The notes beneath the pieces were generated by a model. It was not told the DNA's origin, searched no databases, and saw nothing but the letters and a program-made list of their open reading frames with translations. The position numbers and the translations under genes are program-made. From CAKZYD01 sp039814715 (lineage in GTDB: Bacteria > Pseudomonadota > Alphaproteobacteria > Sphingomonadales > CAKZYD01): a stretch of DNA of 64,000 nt. Shown here piece by piece: positions 1 to 9,984 of this stretch; position 1 is the stretch's first letter, and the number at the start of each line of letters is the position of its first letter. Where the stretch lies: assembly GCA_039814715.1 (NCBI GenBank), contig JBCCAR010000019.1, positions 4,763 to 68,762 on the forward strand, written 5' to 3'.

Positions 1-321
1 CCACAAAAAAGGGATGGCATGGAAGGCAGCATGCTGCGCCCAAATCACGAAATCTAAAAGGACGATGGCAAGCGCCATTTCTACCCAGACAGGCAGATCA
101 ACCAAATGCAGCATTCCAATGCCCCGCTGCTCACTCCAAAGCGCCAGACCAACCAGGCCAGCGCCAACAAGACTTCGGCCCAGGACATATGCGGCAATGC
201 CTAAGGCGCCATTGGCGAGCCAACGCTTCACCCGTTCTGGCCGCGCGCCAGTCCGCGGAGAAACTAGCTCCCAGAGCAGCATAGCGACGATCGCACCGGG
301 CAGGATGTATACGCTCACCAT
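1..321 (-). CDS. Fatty acid hydroxylase / sterol desaturase family protein, N-terminal part (cut by window edge)
   Basis: Reading the minus strand from the ATG at 321 gives an open frame of 107 codons that runs off the left edge. The N-terminus is hydrophobic with several membrane segments. Near the truncation is a HxxxH cluster (QHAAFH) followed by IPFLW, typical of the first di-iron histidine motif of membrane fatty-acid hydroxylases and sterol desaturases. AGGAG lies about 10 bases before the start, and the start follows the upstream SDR stop by 18 bp, so the two are probably one operon. The remaining histidine motifs lie outside the window, so the substrate cannot be judged. Confidence 0.75.
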   Translation of the reverse strand, partial: MVSVYILPGAIVAMLLWELVSPRTGARPERVKRWLANGALGIAAYVLGRSLVGAGLVGLALWSEQRGIGMLHLVDLPVWVEMALAIVLLDFVIWAQHAAFHAIPFLW

Positions 322-339
322 GGGTCAGGTATTCTCCTG

Positions 340-1077
340 CTAAAACGCGACCACCTTGCCACTATAGTCAAACACCTGGCCGGTGTCAGCAGGCCCTATT
401 CGGTCCACAACTGCAAGCATCTCAGTGGCCGAGTGCTTCGCAGTAAACAGCTGTTTGCCTGGCACAGCGCCTTGAAAGGGTTCGGACAAGTCCGTGTCGA
501 CAGTTCCCGGATGAAGGCCGATGACTGCGCCTTCCTTCCAGCGCCGACTATGCTCAATTGACGCGGTGCGCAGCATCATGTTCAGCGCGGCTTTGGAGGC
601 CCGGTAGCTATACCATCCACCAATCCCATTATCGGAAATACTGCCAACCCGGGCCGATAGAGCTGCCAACACGGATTTGCCCTCGCGCGGCAGAATTGGC
701 AGGAGATGCTTGATAATCAAAGCAGGCGCCATCGTATTCACCGCGAAGACCTGCTGCATATTCTCCAGCGTTAAATGGCGCCAGGTTTTCTCAGGCTGCA
801 GCGATGCCCCTTCATGCAAAATCCCGGTTGCGATCAAGACAAGCGGAGGGGCAAGCGGCTTTAACGTCGCGGCGACAGAAGCGATGGAATTCTCATCGAG
901 GATATCGACTATCTCAGAGCGTATCTTCGCGCTACTCATGTCCAATGGCCTCCGGCTGCATGCCACTACAGCTGAAAACGCTGGATCAGCCGCCAGCAGC
1001 TCAGCAAACGCGCGGCCGATGCCGCCACCGGCACCAAATACAACAGCGGTTGAACCGCTTGGAAAGCTCTTAAGCAT
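340..1077 (-). CDS. Short-chain dehydrogenase/reductase (C-factor-like)
   Basis: This is a 245-aa classical SDR of normal length. The NAD(P)-binding glycine motif GAGGGIG is at about residues 15-21, and the catalytic Tyr/Lys pair appears as YRASK in the middle. The overall layout resembles CsgA/C-factor-like SDRs, and the substrate is unknown. I prefer the ATG at 1077 over the in-frame GTG at 1089 because GGAG lies 8 bases before the ATG. The gene sits 18 bp ahead of the desaturase-like gene on the same strand and may act in the same lipid-modifying pathway (inference from position only). Confidence 0.85.
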   Translation of the reverse strand: MLKSFPSGSTAVVFGAGGGIGRAFAELLAADPAFSAVVACSRRPLDMSSAKIRSEIVDILDENSIASVAATLKPLAPPLVLIATGILHEGASLQPEKTWRHLTLENMQQVFAVNTMAPALIIKHLLPILPREGKSVLAALSARVGSISDNGIGGWYSYRASKAALNMMLRTASIEHSRRWKEGAVIGLHPGTVDTDLSEPFQGAVPGKQLFTAKHSATEMLAVVDRIGPADTGQVFDYSGKVVAF

Positions 1078-1178
1078 GCCAGTCTCCACTGCAATATGTA
1101 TTTTCTACGGGTGGCGTGCCTGGCAGTTAAAGCCAATGAGGCGTTTCATCGCGGCGGGAAAGACGCGCCTTAAAAAGA

Positions 1179-1254
1179 TGGTGACCCCTACGGGACTCGA
1201 ACCCGTGTTTCCGCCGTGAAAGGGCAGCGTCCTAGACCGCTAGACGAAGGGGCC
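1179..1254 (-). tRNA. tRNA-Glu (anticodon TTC)
   Basis: The minus strand folds as a complete 76-nt cloverleaf. The acceptor stem pairs GGCCCCT with AGGGGTC (one G-U), the anticodon loop is CTTTCAC with anticodon TTC, the T-arm has TTCGAGT, and the 3' CCA is encoded. Confidence 0.95.
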
Positions 1255-1347
1255 AGCGCGACGTTTGAAGCGCGCGGTGTACAAGCCAGCCACGGGAACG
1301 TCAAGCACCTTACGCTGATAAAGTGGCGCAATAGATGTCCAGCGTGC

Positions 1348-3150
1348 TTATGACGCTGGCGCGGCGTCTATTAAGTGGAGCTCAGCTTTGGGGGTGCTGC
1401 CCCAATCATCGCGCTTAAGGCGTCCAGTCATGTGGAAACGCTGACCAATCCCGCCCAGCAAGCGCGCGCCCATTTCACTTTCAGCTGCACGAAACGCCAT
1501 GACCTTGAGACGACTGCGTGCATCATCGCGAACAAACATGCGGATATGGTCTGCGCCAACCACATCGACTTTCTCCACTGTAACGGCAGCAAGAGCAACT
1601 TTAGGCGATGGATTGCCAACGCCAAAAGGGCCTATTTGGTCGATATCCGCTATCAGCTCCGGCGTCGCGCCGCCAACGCTGAGCAAACAATCGACGGTAA
1701 GCGCGCGGTTTGAACGTGCGCTGCGAATCGAAGCTTGGAGCAGTGATGTCAAATGATCTGCCAGTGCGGGAATGCTTTCTTCTGCAACGGTCAAGCCCGC
1801 TGCCATCGCATGCCCACCGCCCGCCTCCAGTAAACCAGCAGTCCGCGCATCAATAACCGCATTGCCCAGGTCCACGCCGCTGATCGACCGGCCCGACCCT
1901 TTGCCCACGCCGTTTTCGTATCCGACGACGACGGCTGGGCGTTGAAACTTGTCCTTCAGGCGGCTCGCAACGATACCGATAACGCCCGGATGCCAGCCAG
2001 CACCGCTCACAAAAATCAGCGGCGCATCGCCTGGATCGCCAATCTGCGCGAGCGCCTCCTGCGTGACCTGCGCCTCCAGTGCGCGCCGGTCTTGGTTATA
2101 GTGATCAAGCCGAGCTGCAATATCTGCTGCCAAAGCTGGATCGTCGGTCGAGAGCAGCCGCGTGCCAAGGGATGATTCGCCGACCCTGCCACCCGCGTTG
2201 ATCCGCGGGCCAAACACAAAGCCCAAATGCCCGCTATCAGGACGCTCATCCAGCTTGGCCACATCTGCCAGAGCCCGCAGGCCTATATTTTGCCGCTGGG
2301 CCATAACCTTAAGGCCTTGGCGCACAAACAAGCGGTTAAGGCCGACAAGGGGCACGACGTCACACACCGTGCCAAGCGCCACCATATCGAGCAGGTTCAG
2401 CAGCGGATATTCAGGGCGATCTTTTGTGAAATACCCATCCGTTCTGAGGCGTCGCTGCACGGCAACTAAGGTTAAGAAGACAACCCCGACAGCCGCCAGC
2501 GATCCCAGATCCGACGTATCGTCGTCCCGGTTGGGATTAACGGCGGCAACACTGGGCGGGAGCAGCGCATCTGCCTTGTGATGATCTAAAACAATAACCT
2601 CAAGGCCAGCATCCTTCGCCGCTGACAAAGCCTCATGCGCTCCAATACCGCAATCAACTGTGATCACGAGCTTCGTACCGCGCGAGGCTAACGTCTCCAT
2701 CGCTTTGGGCGACGGGCCGTATCCTTCTGTCATACGGTCGGGAATATAAGCGTCTGCTTGCCCGCCCACGCCGTTTATAAAACGCAGCAGGCAAGCGGCG
2801 GAGGTCGCGCCATCAACGTCATAATCACCAAATACGGTGATGGGCTCGCGTTGCTTAATCGCTTCGGCAAGACGTTTGCTTGCCGCGTCCATATCGCGCA
2901 GGCACGACGGGTCGGGCATCGCCGTGCGCAGTGTACCGCGCAGAAAAGCATCAGCCTCAAGGAGGTCTATTCCGCGCGCGCTCAAGAGGCGGCCGGCAAT
3001 CTCCGAAATCCCATAGGTTTGAGACAGGCTGGCCGCAAGATCATCATGCGCCGGTGCCAGCACCCAGCGCTGGCCAGACAAAGACTGGTCAACGCCTAGA
3101 AAAGCGTCTCGGGCGGTATCACGTGTCTCAGCTTGGCTAACGCTTGCCAT
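1348..3150 (-). CDS. recJ: Single-stranded-DNA-specific exonuclease RecJ
   Basis: This 600-aa protein matches the usual size of RecJ, the 5'-3' ssDNA exonuclease of RecF-pathway recombination and mismatch repair. The DHH phosphoesterase core is visible: GDYDVDG around residue 108, VDCGIG, and LDHHKAD around residue 193. A glycine-rich DHHA1 region (GGGHAMAAG) and a C-terminal OB-like domain follow. It is the last gene of the minus-strand run alaC-hom-glpX-recJ, and its start overlaps the glpX 3' end by 14 bp, which suggests translational coupling. GGAG sits just 3 bases before the ATG, a slightly short spacing. Confidence 0.96.
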   Translation of the reverse strand: MASVSQAETRDTARDAFLGVDQSLSGQRWVLAPAHDDLAASLSQTYGISEIAGRLLSARGIDLLEADAFLRGTLRTAMPDPSCLRDMDAASKRLAEAIKQREPITVFGDYDVDGATSAACLLRFINGVGGQADAYIPDRMTEGYGPSPKAMETLASRGTKLVITVDCGIGAHEALSAAKDAGLEVIVLDHHKADALLPPSVAAVNPNRDDDTSDLGSLAAVGVVFLTLVAVQRRLRTDGYFTKDRPEYPLLNLLDMVALGTVCDVVPLVGLNRLFVRQGLKVMAQRQNIGLRALADVAKLDERPDSGHLGFVFGPRINAGGRVGESSLGTRLLSTDDPALAADIAARLDHYNQDRRALEAQVTQEALAQIGDPGDAPLIFVSGAGWHPGVIGIVASRLKDKFQRPAVVVGYENGVGKGSGRSISGVDLGNAVIDARTAGLLEAGGGHAMAAGLTVAEESIPALADHLTSLLQASIRSARSNRALTVDCLLSVGGATPELIADIDQIGPFGVGNPSPKVALAAVTVEKVDVVGADHIRMFVRDDARSRLKVMAFRAAESEMGARLLGGIGQRFHMTGRLKRDDWGSTPKAELHLIDAAPAS

Positions 3151-4099
3151 GCTCTCCTTTCACCCAGCGGACCGTCCCCGTCGCCGAGCGCATGACGACC
3201 GATTCAGTGGTGATTGTGCCCCCGCGCCGATGTACCCCTTCCAGCAAGGAGCCGTCTGTCACGCCAGTGGCCGCAAAAATCACATCGCCGGACGCGAGGT
3301 CCTCGAGATCATATTTGCGGTCCAAATCTTCAATACCCCAGCGGCGCGCGCGGCCGCGTTCGTCATCGTTGCGAAACAACAGTCGGCCCTGGATTTGTCC
3401 ACCTGTGCAGCGCAAGGCAGCTGCGGCCAACACACCCTCAGGCGCACCGCCAGAGCCCATGTAAAGGTCAATGCCTGTATCGGGGTTGGTTGTTGCGATC
3501 ACGCCGGCTACGTCTCCATCTGGTATCAGCGTAATACCGCAGCCAATAGCGCGCAATTCTTTGATGATTTTTTCATGGCGCGGGCGGTCAAGCACACAGG
3601 TCATGATCTGTTCAGGCGGGCATCCCTTCGCCTTGGCCACTGCTTTCACATTGTCGGCGACAGAGTTATCGAGATCGATCACCCCTTTTGGAAAGCCGCC
3701 GCCAACGGCGATTTTATCCATATAGACATCCGGCGCGTTGAGCATGCAGCCGCCTTCTGAAATCGCCAGCACGGCAAGCGCGTTTGGCCCCGCCTTCGCT
3801 GTGATCGTTGTCCCTTCGAGAGGGTCAAGCGCGATATCGACTTTTGGACCGCTGCCTGTGCCGACTTTCTCGCCGATGAAGAGCATCGGCGCTTCATCAC
3901 GCTCGCCCTCACCGATTACAACAGTACCTTCCATTTCAATATCATTGAGCGCGCCGCGCATGGCTTCCACGGCCGCCGCATCAGCAGCTTTTTCATCGCC
4001 CTGCCCAATCTCATCCATGCAGGCGATGGCAGCGGCTTCAGTCACGCGGACCATTTCCAGCACAAAAATACGGTCCAAATTCGTTGGTGCTTGGGCCAT
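3137..4099 (-). CDS. glpX: Class II fructose-1,6-bisphosphatase GlpX
   Basis: This 320-aa enzyme hydrolyses fructose-1,6-bisphosphate in gluconeogenesis. The metal-dependent phosphatase signatures GEGERDEAPML and DPLEGTTIT are present, along with the GSGGAPEG loop, so it belongs to the Li+-sensitive GlpX class. The start has a clear AAGGAG. It lies 60 bp downstream of hom and overlaps recJ by 14 bp. The order hom-glpX-recJ is a familiar alphaproteobacterial arrangement. Confidence 0.96.
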   Translation of the reverse strand: MAQAPTNLDRIFVLEMVRVTEAAAIACMDEIGQGDEKAADAAAVEAMRGALNDIEMEGTVVIGEGERDEAPMLFIGEKVGTGSGPKVDIALDPLEGTTITAKAGPNALAVLAISEGGCMLNAPDVYMDKIAVGGGFPKGVIDLDNSVADNVKAVAKAKGCPPEQIMTCVLDRPRHEKIIKELRAIGCGITLIPDGDVAGVIATTNPDTGIDLYMGSGGAPEGVLAAAALRCTGGQIQGRLLFRNDDERGRARRWGIEDLDRKYDLEDLASGDVIFAATGVTDGSLLEGVHRRGGTITTESVVMRSATGTVRWVKGEHGKR

Positions 4100-4159
4100 G
4101 CCGGCACTCTCCTTTTTCGGGTTTGTTCGTCGTTTCTTTAAAGCGGCGTCGTACCAGCC

Positions 4160-5455
4160 TTATATGTCATCATCGTAAATACGCAGGATGGCGGGCTGCG
4201 ATAACACCACGTCCAGAGCAGCTAGTTTTTGTGCTGCAGCACCCAGCGTTTCGTGGCTACAGCGATGCGTGGTGAGCACAAACATCACTTCGCCTTTCCC
4301 CGCCTGCCCACGCTGAAGCAGGCTATCCATGCTGATCCCAAGATCACGAATAACCTGCGCGATGCTAGCAGCAACACCGACCTCATCTCGCACAGTCAGC
4401 CGCACATAAAACCGGCTGCTGCTTGCGTTGGCTGGCGCACTTTCGCATAGGCGCAGGTGTTTGGTCGGCACGCCAAATGCCGGCACTGTTGAGCCGCGCG
4501 CAATGTCAATCAAATCAGCCACCACAGCTGAGGCTGTTGGCCCTTCGCCAGCGCCGCGCCCTTCGAGCACAACGCGGCCAACCGGATCACCTTCAAACGT
4601 GACGGCATTAAAGCTGTCTTCTACCATGGCGAGAGGATGGCTTTCAGGCACCAATGTGGGCGCGACCCTTTGCTCCAAGGCGCCACCGCGCATGCTTGCC
4701 TGGCCAATAAGTTTCAGCCGGTAGCCAAGCTCGCGGGCATATTCCAAGTCTGTGGGCGATACGGCGCGGATGCCATCTGTATGGACGGCGCTGAAATCAA
4801 TCACTGTCCCAAAGCTGATAGACGCTAAAATCGCAAGTTTATGTGCCGCATCGATCCCATCAATATCGAAGGTTGGATCGGCTTCTGCATAGCCAAGGCG
4901 TTGGGCGTCAGCGAGCACCTCAGCAAAGTCTGCGCCTTCCTTGTCCATAACAGTCAAAATATAGTTGCAGGTCCCGTTCAAGATACCTTGAACGCTTTGA
5001 ACTGTGTTCGCGGCAAGGCCATCAATCAGGGCCTTAATCACTGGAATGCCGCCTGCGACGGCGGCTTCAAACCGTAGCTGTGCGCCTGCTGTTTCAGACA
5101 CCTGCGCAAGCGATGCCCCATGATGGGCGATCATGGCTTTATTGGCGGTCACAATATGCCGGCCAGCCTCTAAGCTCTTTTGGCTGAGGACTAAGGCTGG
5201 ACCATCAGACCCGCCCATGAGTTCAACCACAACGTCTACAGGCGCGCCAGCGAGAGACACTGGGTCGTCCACCCATTCATAGTTGCTCAGATCAATGCCG
5301 CGATCCTTGCTACGGGTCCGGGCGCTCACATGGGTAATATCAATCGGGCGGCCAGCACGTGCTGCGACCATCTCAGCTTGCTCAGTGAGTATTTTCACCG
5401 TGCCGACGCCGACAGTGCCAAGCCCCGCAATCCCAATCTTCAGTGGCTTCGTCAT
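4160..5455 (-). CDS. hom: Homoserine dehydrogenase
   Basis: This 431-aa enzyme makes homoserine from aspartate semialdehyde for threonine and methionine synthesis. The N-terminal Rossmann motif is GLGTVGVG, the middle carries the conserved GGIPVI and GTCNYIL segments, and the C-terminus has an ACT domain (about residues 350-431) consistent with threonine feedback. It starts 3 bp after the aminotransferase stop, so the two are almost certainly cotranscribed. Confidence 0.96.
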   Translation of the reverse strand: MTKPLKIGIAGLGTVGVGTVKILTEQAEMVAARAGRPIDITHVSARTRSKDRGIDLSNYEWVDDPVSLAGAPVDVVVELMGGSDGPALVLSQKSLEAGRHIVTANKAMIAHHGASLAQVSETAGAQLRFEAAVAGGIPVIKALIDGLAANTVQSVQGILNGTCNYILTVMDKEGADFAEVLADAQRLGYAEADPTFDIDGIDAAHKLAILASISFGTVIDFSAVHTDGIRAVSPTDLEYARELGYRLKLIGQASMRGGALEQRVAPTLVPESHPLAMVEDSFNAVTFEGDPVGRVVLEGRGAGEGPTASAVVADLIDIARGSTVPAFGVPTKHLRLCESAPANASSSRFYVRLTVRDEVGVAASIAQVIRDLGISMDSLLQRGQAGKGEVMFVLTTHRCSHETLGAAAQKLAALDVVLSQPAILRIYDDDI

Positions 5456-5458
5456 ACG

Positions 5459-6664
5459 CTATAGTGCTTTCGATGGCGCCGGTTCAGACTGGCTAAAAAG
5501 GCGTTTAAGATTGCGTGCCGCCTGGCGAATGCGGTGTTCGTTTTCAACCAAAGCAATGCGAACATGGCCCTCACCGTATTCGCCAAAGCCGATGCCAGGC
5601 GCTACGGCAACGCCAGCTTCTTGAAGCAACAATTTCGAAAAGCCCATAGAACCGAGATGCTGGTATTTTTCAGGCAATTTGGCCCAGGCAAACATAGTCG
5701 CCGCAGGCGGCGGCACCTCCCAGCCAGCCCGGCCAAAGCTCTCCACCAAGACGTCCCGGCGAGCCTTATAAATCGCGCGTGCTTCTGCAACACAGTCCTG
5801 CGGGCCATTGAGCGCTGCTGTCGCGGCCACCTGGATGGGTGTAAATGCGCCATAATCAAGATAACTTTTTACGCGCGTTAAAGCGCCTATCAGCCTTTGA
5901 TTGCCGGCCGCAAAGCCAATACGCCAGCCTGGCATGGAATAGGTCTTGGACATGGAGGTGAATTCCACCGCCACATCTTTCGCGCCTGGCACCTCTAAGA
6001 TGGACGGTGGCGGCTTATCTTCGTCAAAGTAGATTTCCGAATAAGCCAAGTCAGACAAAATATAGATGCCGCGCGATTTCGCGAAATCGACCAATGCTTC
6101 ATAAAAAGACAAATCAACAACTTGCGCTGTTGGGTTGGAGGGAAAATTCACAATAACGGCAACAGGCTTTGGTACGGAATGCTGCACGGCGCGGTCCAGA
6201 TCGGCCAAATAATCGTGCTCTGGGCCAATCGGCATATGCCGGATCGTAGCGCCCGCAATCATAAATCCATAAGGATGAATGGGATAGCTGGGGTTAGGCG
6301 AAATAATCACATCGCCTGGCGCAGAAATGGCCTGCGCTAAATTGGCGAGACCTTCTTTGGACCCGATGGTGACGATTGCCTCGCGCTCAGGGTCGATCTC
6401 GACACCAAAGCGGCGGTCATAATAGGCCGCCATCGCCTTGCGCAATCCTGGAATGCCGCGCGATTGCGAATAGCGATGGGTCTTGGGATCAGCAATCGCT
6501 TCAATCATTTTGTCAATGATGTGCTGCGGGGTCGGCAAGTCAGGATTGCCCATCCCAAAATCAATGATGTCGTCCCCGCGAGCCCGGGCCTCCGCCTTCA
6601 GTGCATTCACTTCAGCAAACAGGTATGGCGGCAATCGTTTAATGCGGTAGAAATCTTGCGACAT
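5459..6664 (-). CDS. alaC: PLP-dependent aminotransferase, AlaC / LL-DAP-aminotransferase-like
   Basis: This 401-aa class I/II aminotransferase has the start FYRIKRLPPYLF and the segment FGMGNPDLPTP, typical of the AlaC (glutamate-pyruvate) group. The PLP lysine lies in SMSKTYSMPGWRIGF, and the phosphate-binding Arg is in the C-terminal half. It heads the hom-glpX-recJ run. Its placement next to homoserine dehydrogenase hints at amino-acid biosynthesis, but the exact keto-acid partner is not decided by sequence. The 198-bp gap to phaC must hold divergent promoters; I see no clear operator there. Confidence 0.88.
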   Translation of the reverse strand: MSQDFYRIKRLPPYLFAEVNALKAEARARGDDIIDFGMGNPDLPTPQHIIDKMIEAIADPKTHRYSQSRGIPGLRKAMAAYYDRRFGVEIDPEREAIVTIGSKEGLANLAQAISAPGDVIISPNPSYPIHPYGFMIAGATIRHMPIGPEHDYLADLDRAVQHSVPKPVAVIVNFPSNPTAQVVDLSFYEALVDFAKSRGIYILSDLAYSEIYFDEDKPPPSILEVPGAKDVAVEFTSMSKTYSMPGWRIGFAAGNQRLIGALTRVKSYLDYGAFTPIQVAATAALNGPQDCVAEARAIYKARRDVLVESFGRAGWEVPPPAATMFAWAKLPEKYQHLGSMGFSKLLLQEAGVAVAPGIGFGEYGEGHVRIALVENEHRIRQAARNLKRLFSQSEPAPSKAL

Positions 6665-6862
6665 GGCGGCTTTAGTACTTTGATAGAGACGATATGAGGG
6701 GCTTATAATCCGTGATATGGGGGAAAGCGAGACGAGAATACGGCATATTTTGCGCTCGAAACTCAGACCCCGTGTATGCCCTAGTCTTTTATGTCAGGGT
6801 GAAAACAGTGTTAAAGGCCCTAACTTGCAAAGAATGCAATAAAATTCGCTGGAAGGGTGCGC

Positions 6863-8659
6863 ATGAGCGGGCAAAAAAACGAGCCACTACAGGTGTCTGA
6901 GGAAATGGCGGAGCATATGGCGTCCTTGGCAAAACGCTCCCAGGACATGATCGCCGATTTTATGAGCCGCCAACCGGCCAATATCAATCCCGACCCCATG
7001 AACCTAGGCCCCTCGCTGATGGAAATGTCAGCACTCATGTGGTCCGATCCATCAAAGCTCGTCGAAAGCCAATTCTCGCTTTGGCAGGACTATATGCGGC
7101 TTTGGCAGAATGCGACCTTGCGCATGCTTGGCGATGAGCCCGAACCGCTCGTCTCTGAACCCAAAGGCGACCGGCGGTTTAAAGACCCGGAATGGCGCGA
7201 TAACATTGTGTTCGATTTTCTGCGCCAAGGCTACCTGCTGACCGCCAACAATATTGTCCAAACAGTGTCCGACATCGAAGGGCTTAGTGGCAAAGAAAGG
7301 GCCAAAGTCGATTTCGCCATCAAGCAGTTTGTGGATGCTATGAGTCCATCGAACTTCGTGATGACCAATCCAGAAGTCTTGCGCACGACGCTGGAAGAAC
7401 GCGGCGAAAACCTGATGCGCGGCCTGGAAAACATCATCGTCGATTTTGAACGCGGGGAAGGCAAGCTCGCCACCCGCATGACCGATGAAAGCGCCTTTGA
7501 AGTGGGCGGAAATGTCGCCATTACGCCAGGTAAGGTGGTCTTTCAAAACCGGATGCTTCAGCTACTACAATATGCGCCGACGACGCAGCAAGTTTATGAA
7601 AAACCACTGCTGTTTTTGCCGCCGTGGATCAACAAATTCTACATTTTGGATCTGACGGCGCAGAAGAGCATGATCAAATGGCTTGTGGACAAAGGCTTTA
7701 CGGTCTTTTGTGTCTCCTGGGTCAACCCTGATGGCGACTACCGCGATGTCTCTTTCGAGACTTATATGACGGAAGGCGCGCTGGAAGCGATGCGAGCGGC
7801 TAGAGAGATATGCGGAACGGACAGCGTGAATGCTGTCGGATACTGCATTGCAGGTACACTCCTTTCCTCAACGCTAGCCTATCTCACCGACAAAGGCCGC
7901 GAAAAGGAAGTCAACGCCGCGACATTCTTTACCGCACAAGTCGACTTTGAAGAAGCGGGCGAATTGCTTGTTTTTGTAGATGAAGAGCAAATTGAAAATA
8001 TAAATTCGATTATGGAAGAAAAAGGGTATCTCGACGGCCAAAACATGGCCCAGACCTTTAACATGCTGCGCTCTAATGATCTTATTTGGTCATTTGTGGT
8101 CAATAATTACCTTCTCGGGAAAGACCCCTTCCCCTTCGATCTGTTGTATTGGAATTCAGACGCCACGCGATTGCCGCAAGCGATGCATCAATTCTACCTG
8201 CGCAATATGTACCAGGATAATAAGTTAATTCGTCCTGGTGAAATTGTTCTGGATGGCGTGCCAATCGATTTGCGCAGCGTCAAAACCGACATGTATATAC
8301 AAGCTGGCAAAGATGATCACATCGCCCCTGCACGGTCGGTTTTTAAAATGCTGCACACCTTCTCAGGCAACATGCGCTTCGTCTTGGCGGGGTCTGGCCA
8401 TATTGCAGGCGTCGTCAATCCGCCAGCGGCGAAAAAATACATGCATTGGACAAGCACCAAGAAAAAGGCGGCCGATCTCGACGCTTGGATGGAAACGGCC
8501 AAGGAGCATCCAGGCTCTTGGTGGGAAGACTGGGAGCGCTGGCTGAGCCGCCGCTCCGGCAAAAAAGTCAAAGCCCGCGTCCCTGGCGAAACGAAGAAAT
8601 TTCCAGCGATTGAAGACGCACCTGGTAGCTATGTCAAAGTCAAATCCATGAAAAGCTAG
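6863..8659 (+). CDS. phaC: Class I poly(3-hydroxyalkanoate) synthase
   Basis: This 598-aa polymerase converts 3-hydroxyacyl-CoA into PHA storage granules. The N-terminal PhaC domain is followed by an alpha/beta-hydrolase core. The catalytic triad can be placed at Cys328 in GYCIAG, Asp485 in KDDHIAP and His513 in GSGHIAG, with spacing matching class I enzymes. The lipase-like box has Ala where GG is usual. I chose the ATG at 6863 over the GTG at 6857 because GGAAGG lies 6 bases upstream. No phaA/phaB/phaR is adjacent. The stop overlaps that of the convergent serine hydrolase by 4 bp. Confidence 0.95.
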   Translation: MSGQKNEPLQVSEEMAEHMASLAKRSQDMIADFMSRQPANINPDPMNLGPSLMEMSALMWSDPSKLVESQFSLWQDYMRLWQNATLRMLGDEPEPLVSEPKGDRRFKDPEWRDNIVFDFLRQGYLLTANNIVQTVSDIEGLSGKERAKVDFAIKQFVDAMSPSNFVMTNPEVLRTTLEERGENLMRGLENIIVDFERGEGKLATRMTDESAFEVGGNVAITPGKVVFQNRMLQLLQYAPTTQQVYEKPLLFLPPWINKFYILDLTAQKSMIKWLVDKGFTVFCVSWVNPDGDYRDVSFETYMTEGALEAMRAAREICGTDSVNAVGYCIAGTLLSSTLAYLTDKGREKEVNAATFFTAQVDFEEAGELLVFVDEEQIENINSIMEEKGYLDGQNMAQTFNMLRSNDLIWSFVVNNYLLGKDPFPFDLLYWNSDATRLPQAMHQFYLRNMYQDNKLIRPGEIVLDGVPIDLRSVKTDMYIQAGKDDHIAPARSVFKMLHTFSGNMRFVLAGSGHIAGVVNPPAAKKYMHWTSTKKKAADLDAWMETAKEHPGSWWEDWERWLSRRSGKKVKARVPGETKKFPAIEDAPGSYVKVKSMKS

Positions 8660-9984
8660 TCGCCTTTTGGCGCCAGAGCAGTTTTTAGTAGCTGCTCCTC
8701 CCATATATAGAGACCGCTGCATGCACTGATTTGATCTGCTGCATCGTCCGGCGTGTAGGGGAACAGATAGGCAATTGTTTCATCGCCTTTGGGGTCAACC
8801 AAAAGCCCGCCGAGCAAGCCATAGGCCTCCCCAAAATGCCCATAGTAACGCGCGCGCTGACTGGGGAAACACGCCTCATTTGGCTCATAGATATGAACGC
8901 CGAGGCCAAACGCGCGCATAAGGCCGTCATAGCTATCGCCATTGTCCTCATCTTCGCTGTAACGCCATTGCTCTTCCACCATGGCGTTCATGGTGCGGCT
9001 CTTTAGGATGCGAGCGCCATTGATCTTTCCGTTCGTGATGAAAATTTCGCCCAGCGTCACCAAATCAAGCAGCGAGGCGCGCATACCGCCTTGCGGGGAG
9101 AAGACGGTCGCATTGGTGCCGGGAATGTAACTGTCCAGCGCGCGCCGCGCCGGGCTCGGACCAACTGGCTCACCATCAATCGTGATTACGACAGAATCAG
9201 GAAGGCTGTCAGCCCCCTCTTCGTTCGCTGCGGCGGCAATTGTGCGCAATGTGCCATAGCGGCCCAAGGGGATGGCCTGCGCTTGCCGCGACAGGGACAC
9301 GCCGTGCCAGTTGAAGCCAACATCCAGGCCCGCGGGCTCAAAGAGACGCTCTTGCATCAACACATCAAAGCGCGTGTCACTGACGGCTTCCATAACCGTC
9401 GCTAAGACACCGTAGTTGATGTTTGCGTACTTGAAGTATGTACCCGGCGCGTAAGGCAGCTCAAAAAATCGCTCGTCCGTCATCAACAGCTCTAAGGATG
9501 CTGGCAAATCGGCTTGGTATTCCGCCCCGTCCGTTAGCCCGGATTGATGGCTCAGCAGCAATCGCGGCGTGATGGCTGCGTCTGGATGGAGCGGATGGCG
9601 CAGTGTCCAGCCTAAAATAGTCGATACGTCTTGGTCCAAATCCAGCAGTTCATCTTCCACCAATGACATGGCGACAATCGCCACCGCCAGTTTTGAAACA
9701 GAGGCAACACGTAGCGGGCGCTTAATAGCGTTTGCCGGCACTTTACCACGCCCCGTCACCCAGGTTTCAGGGTCATCTTTGCCATCGCGAATAGCGACAA
9801 GACTGACGGGAAGCGACGCTTCTACTGGCGCATCGATAGGCGTTAAAGCGTCTAAAATGCTCAGCTGGCTGCGCGCTTTAACATTTTGGCGAGCCGCCTC
9901 ACCGCCGCCGCACGCGCACAGCGCGGCGCTGATCAGACAGACACTAAATACATTGCGCAATCGCCCAAAGGTAAAAGCGAGCAT
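8656..9984 (-). CDS. Beta-lactamase-fold serine hydrolase, probable lipoprotein
   Basis: This 442-aa protein of the class C beta-lactamase/esterase/DD-peptidase fold has the active-site SxxK as SVSK, the YxN motif as YAN, and a C-terminal HFG in place of KTG. The N-terminus is a signal sequence ending in ALCAC, an imperfect lipobox, so it is probably lipid-anchored in the periplasm. An upstream in-frame start at 10089 exists, but GAAGGGG lies 7 bases before the ATG at 9984 and the signal sequence begins there. Substrate unknown: such proteins include esterases and peptidoglycan-editing enzymes. Confidence 0.82.
   Translation of the reverse strand: MLAFTFGRLRNVFSVCLISAALCACGGGEAARQNVKARSQLSILDALTPIDAPVEASLPVSLVAIRDGKDDPETWVTGRGKVPANAIKRPLRVASVSKLAVAIVAMSLVEDELLDLDQDVSTILGWTLRHPLHPDAAITPRLLLSHQSGLTDGAEYQADLPASLELLMTDERFFELPYAPGTYFKYANINYGVLATVMEAVSDTRFDVLMQERLFEPAGLDVGFNWHGVSLSRQAQAIPLGRYGTLRTIAAAANEEGADSLPDSVVITIDGEPVGPSPARRALDSYIPGTNATVFSPQGGMRASLLDLVTLGEIFITNGKINGARILKSRTMNAMVEEQWRYSEDEDNGDSYDGLMRAFGLGVHIYEPNEACFPSQRARYYGHFGEAYGLLGGLLVDPKGDETIAYLFPYTPDDAADQISACSGLYIWEEQLLKTALAPKGD

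Noticed and set aside
14..343. Plus-strand 109-codon frame at the left edge
   Set aside because: The opposite strand encodes a clear membrane hydroxylase with a di-iron His motif; the plus frame is its shadow.
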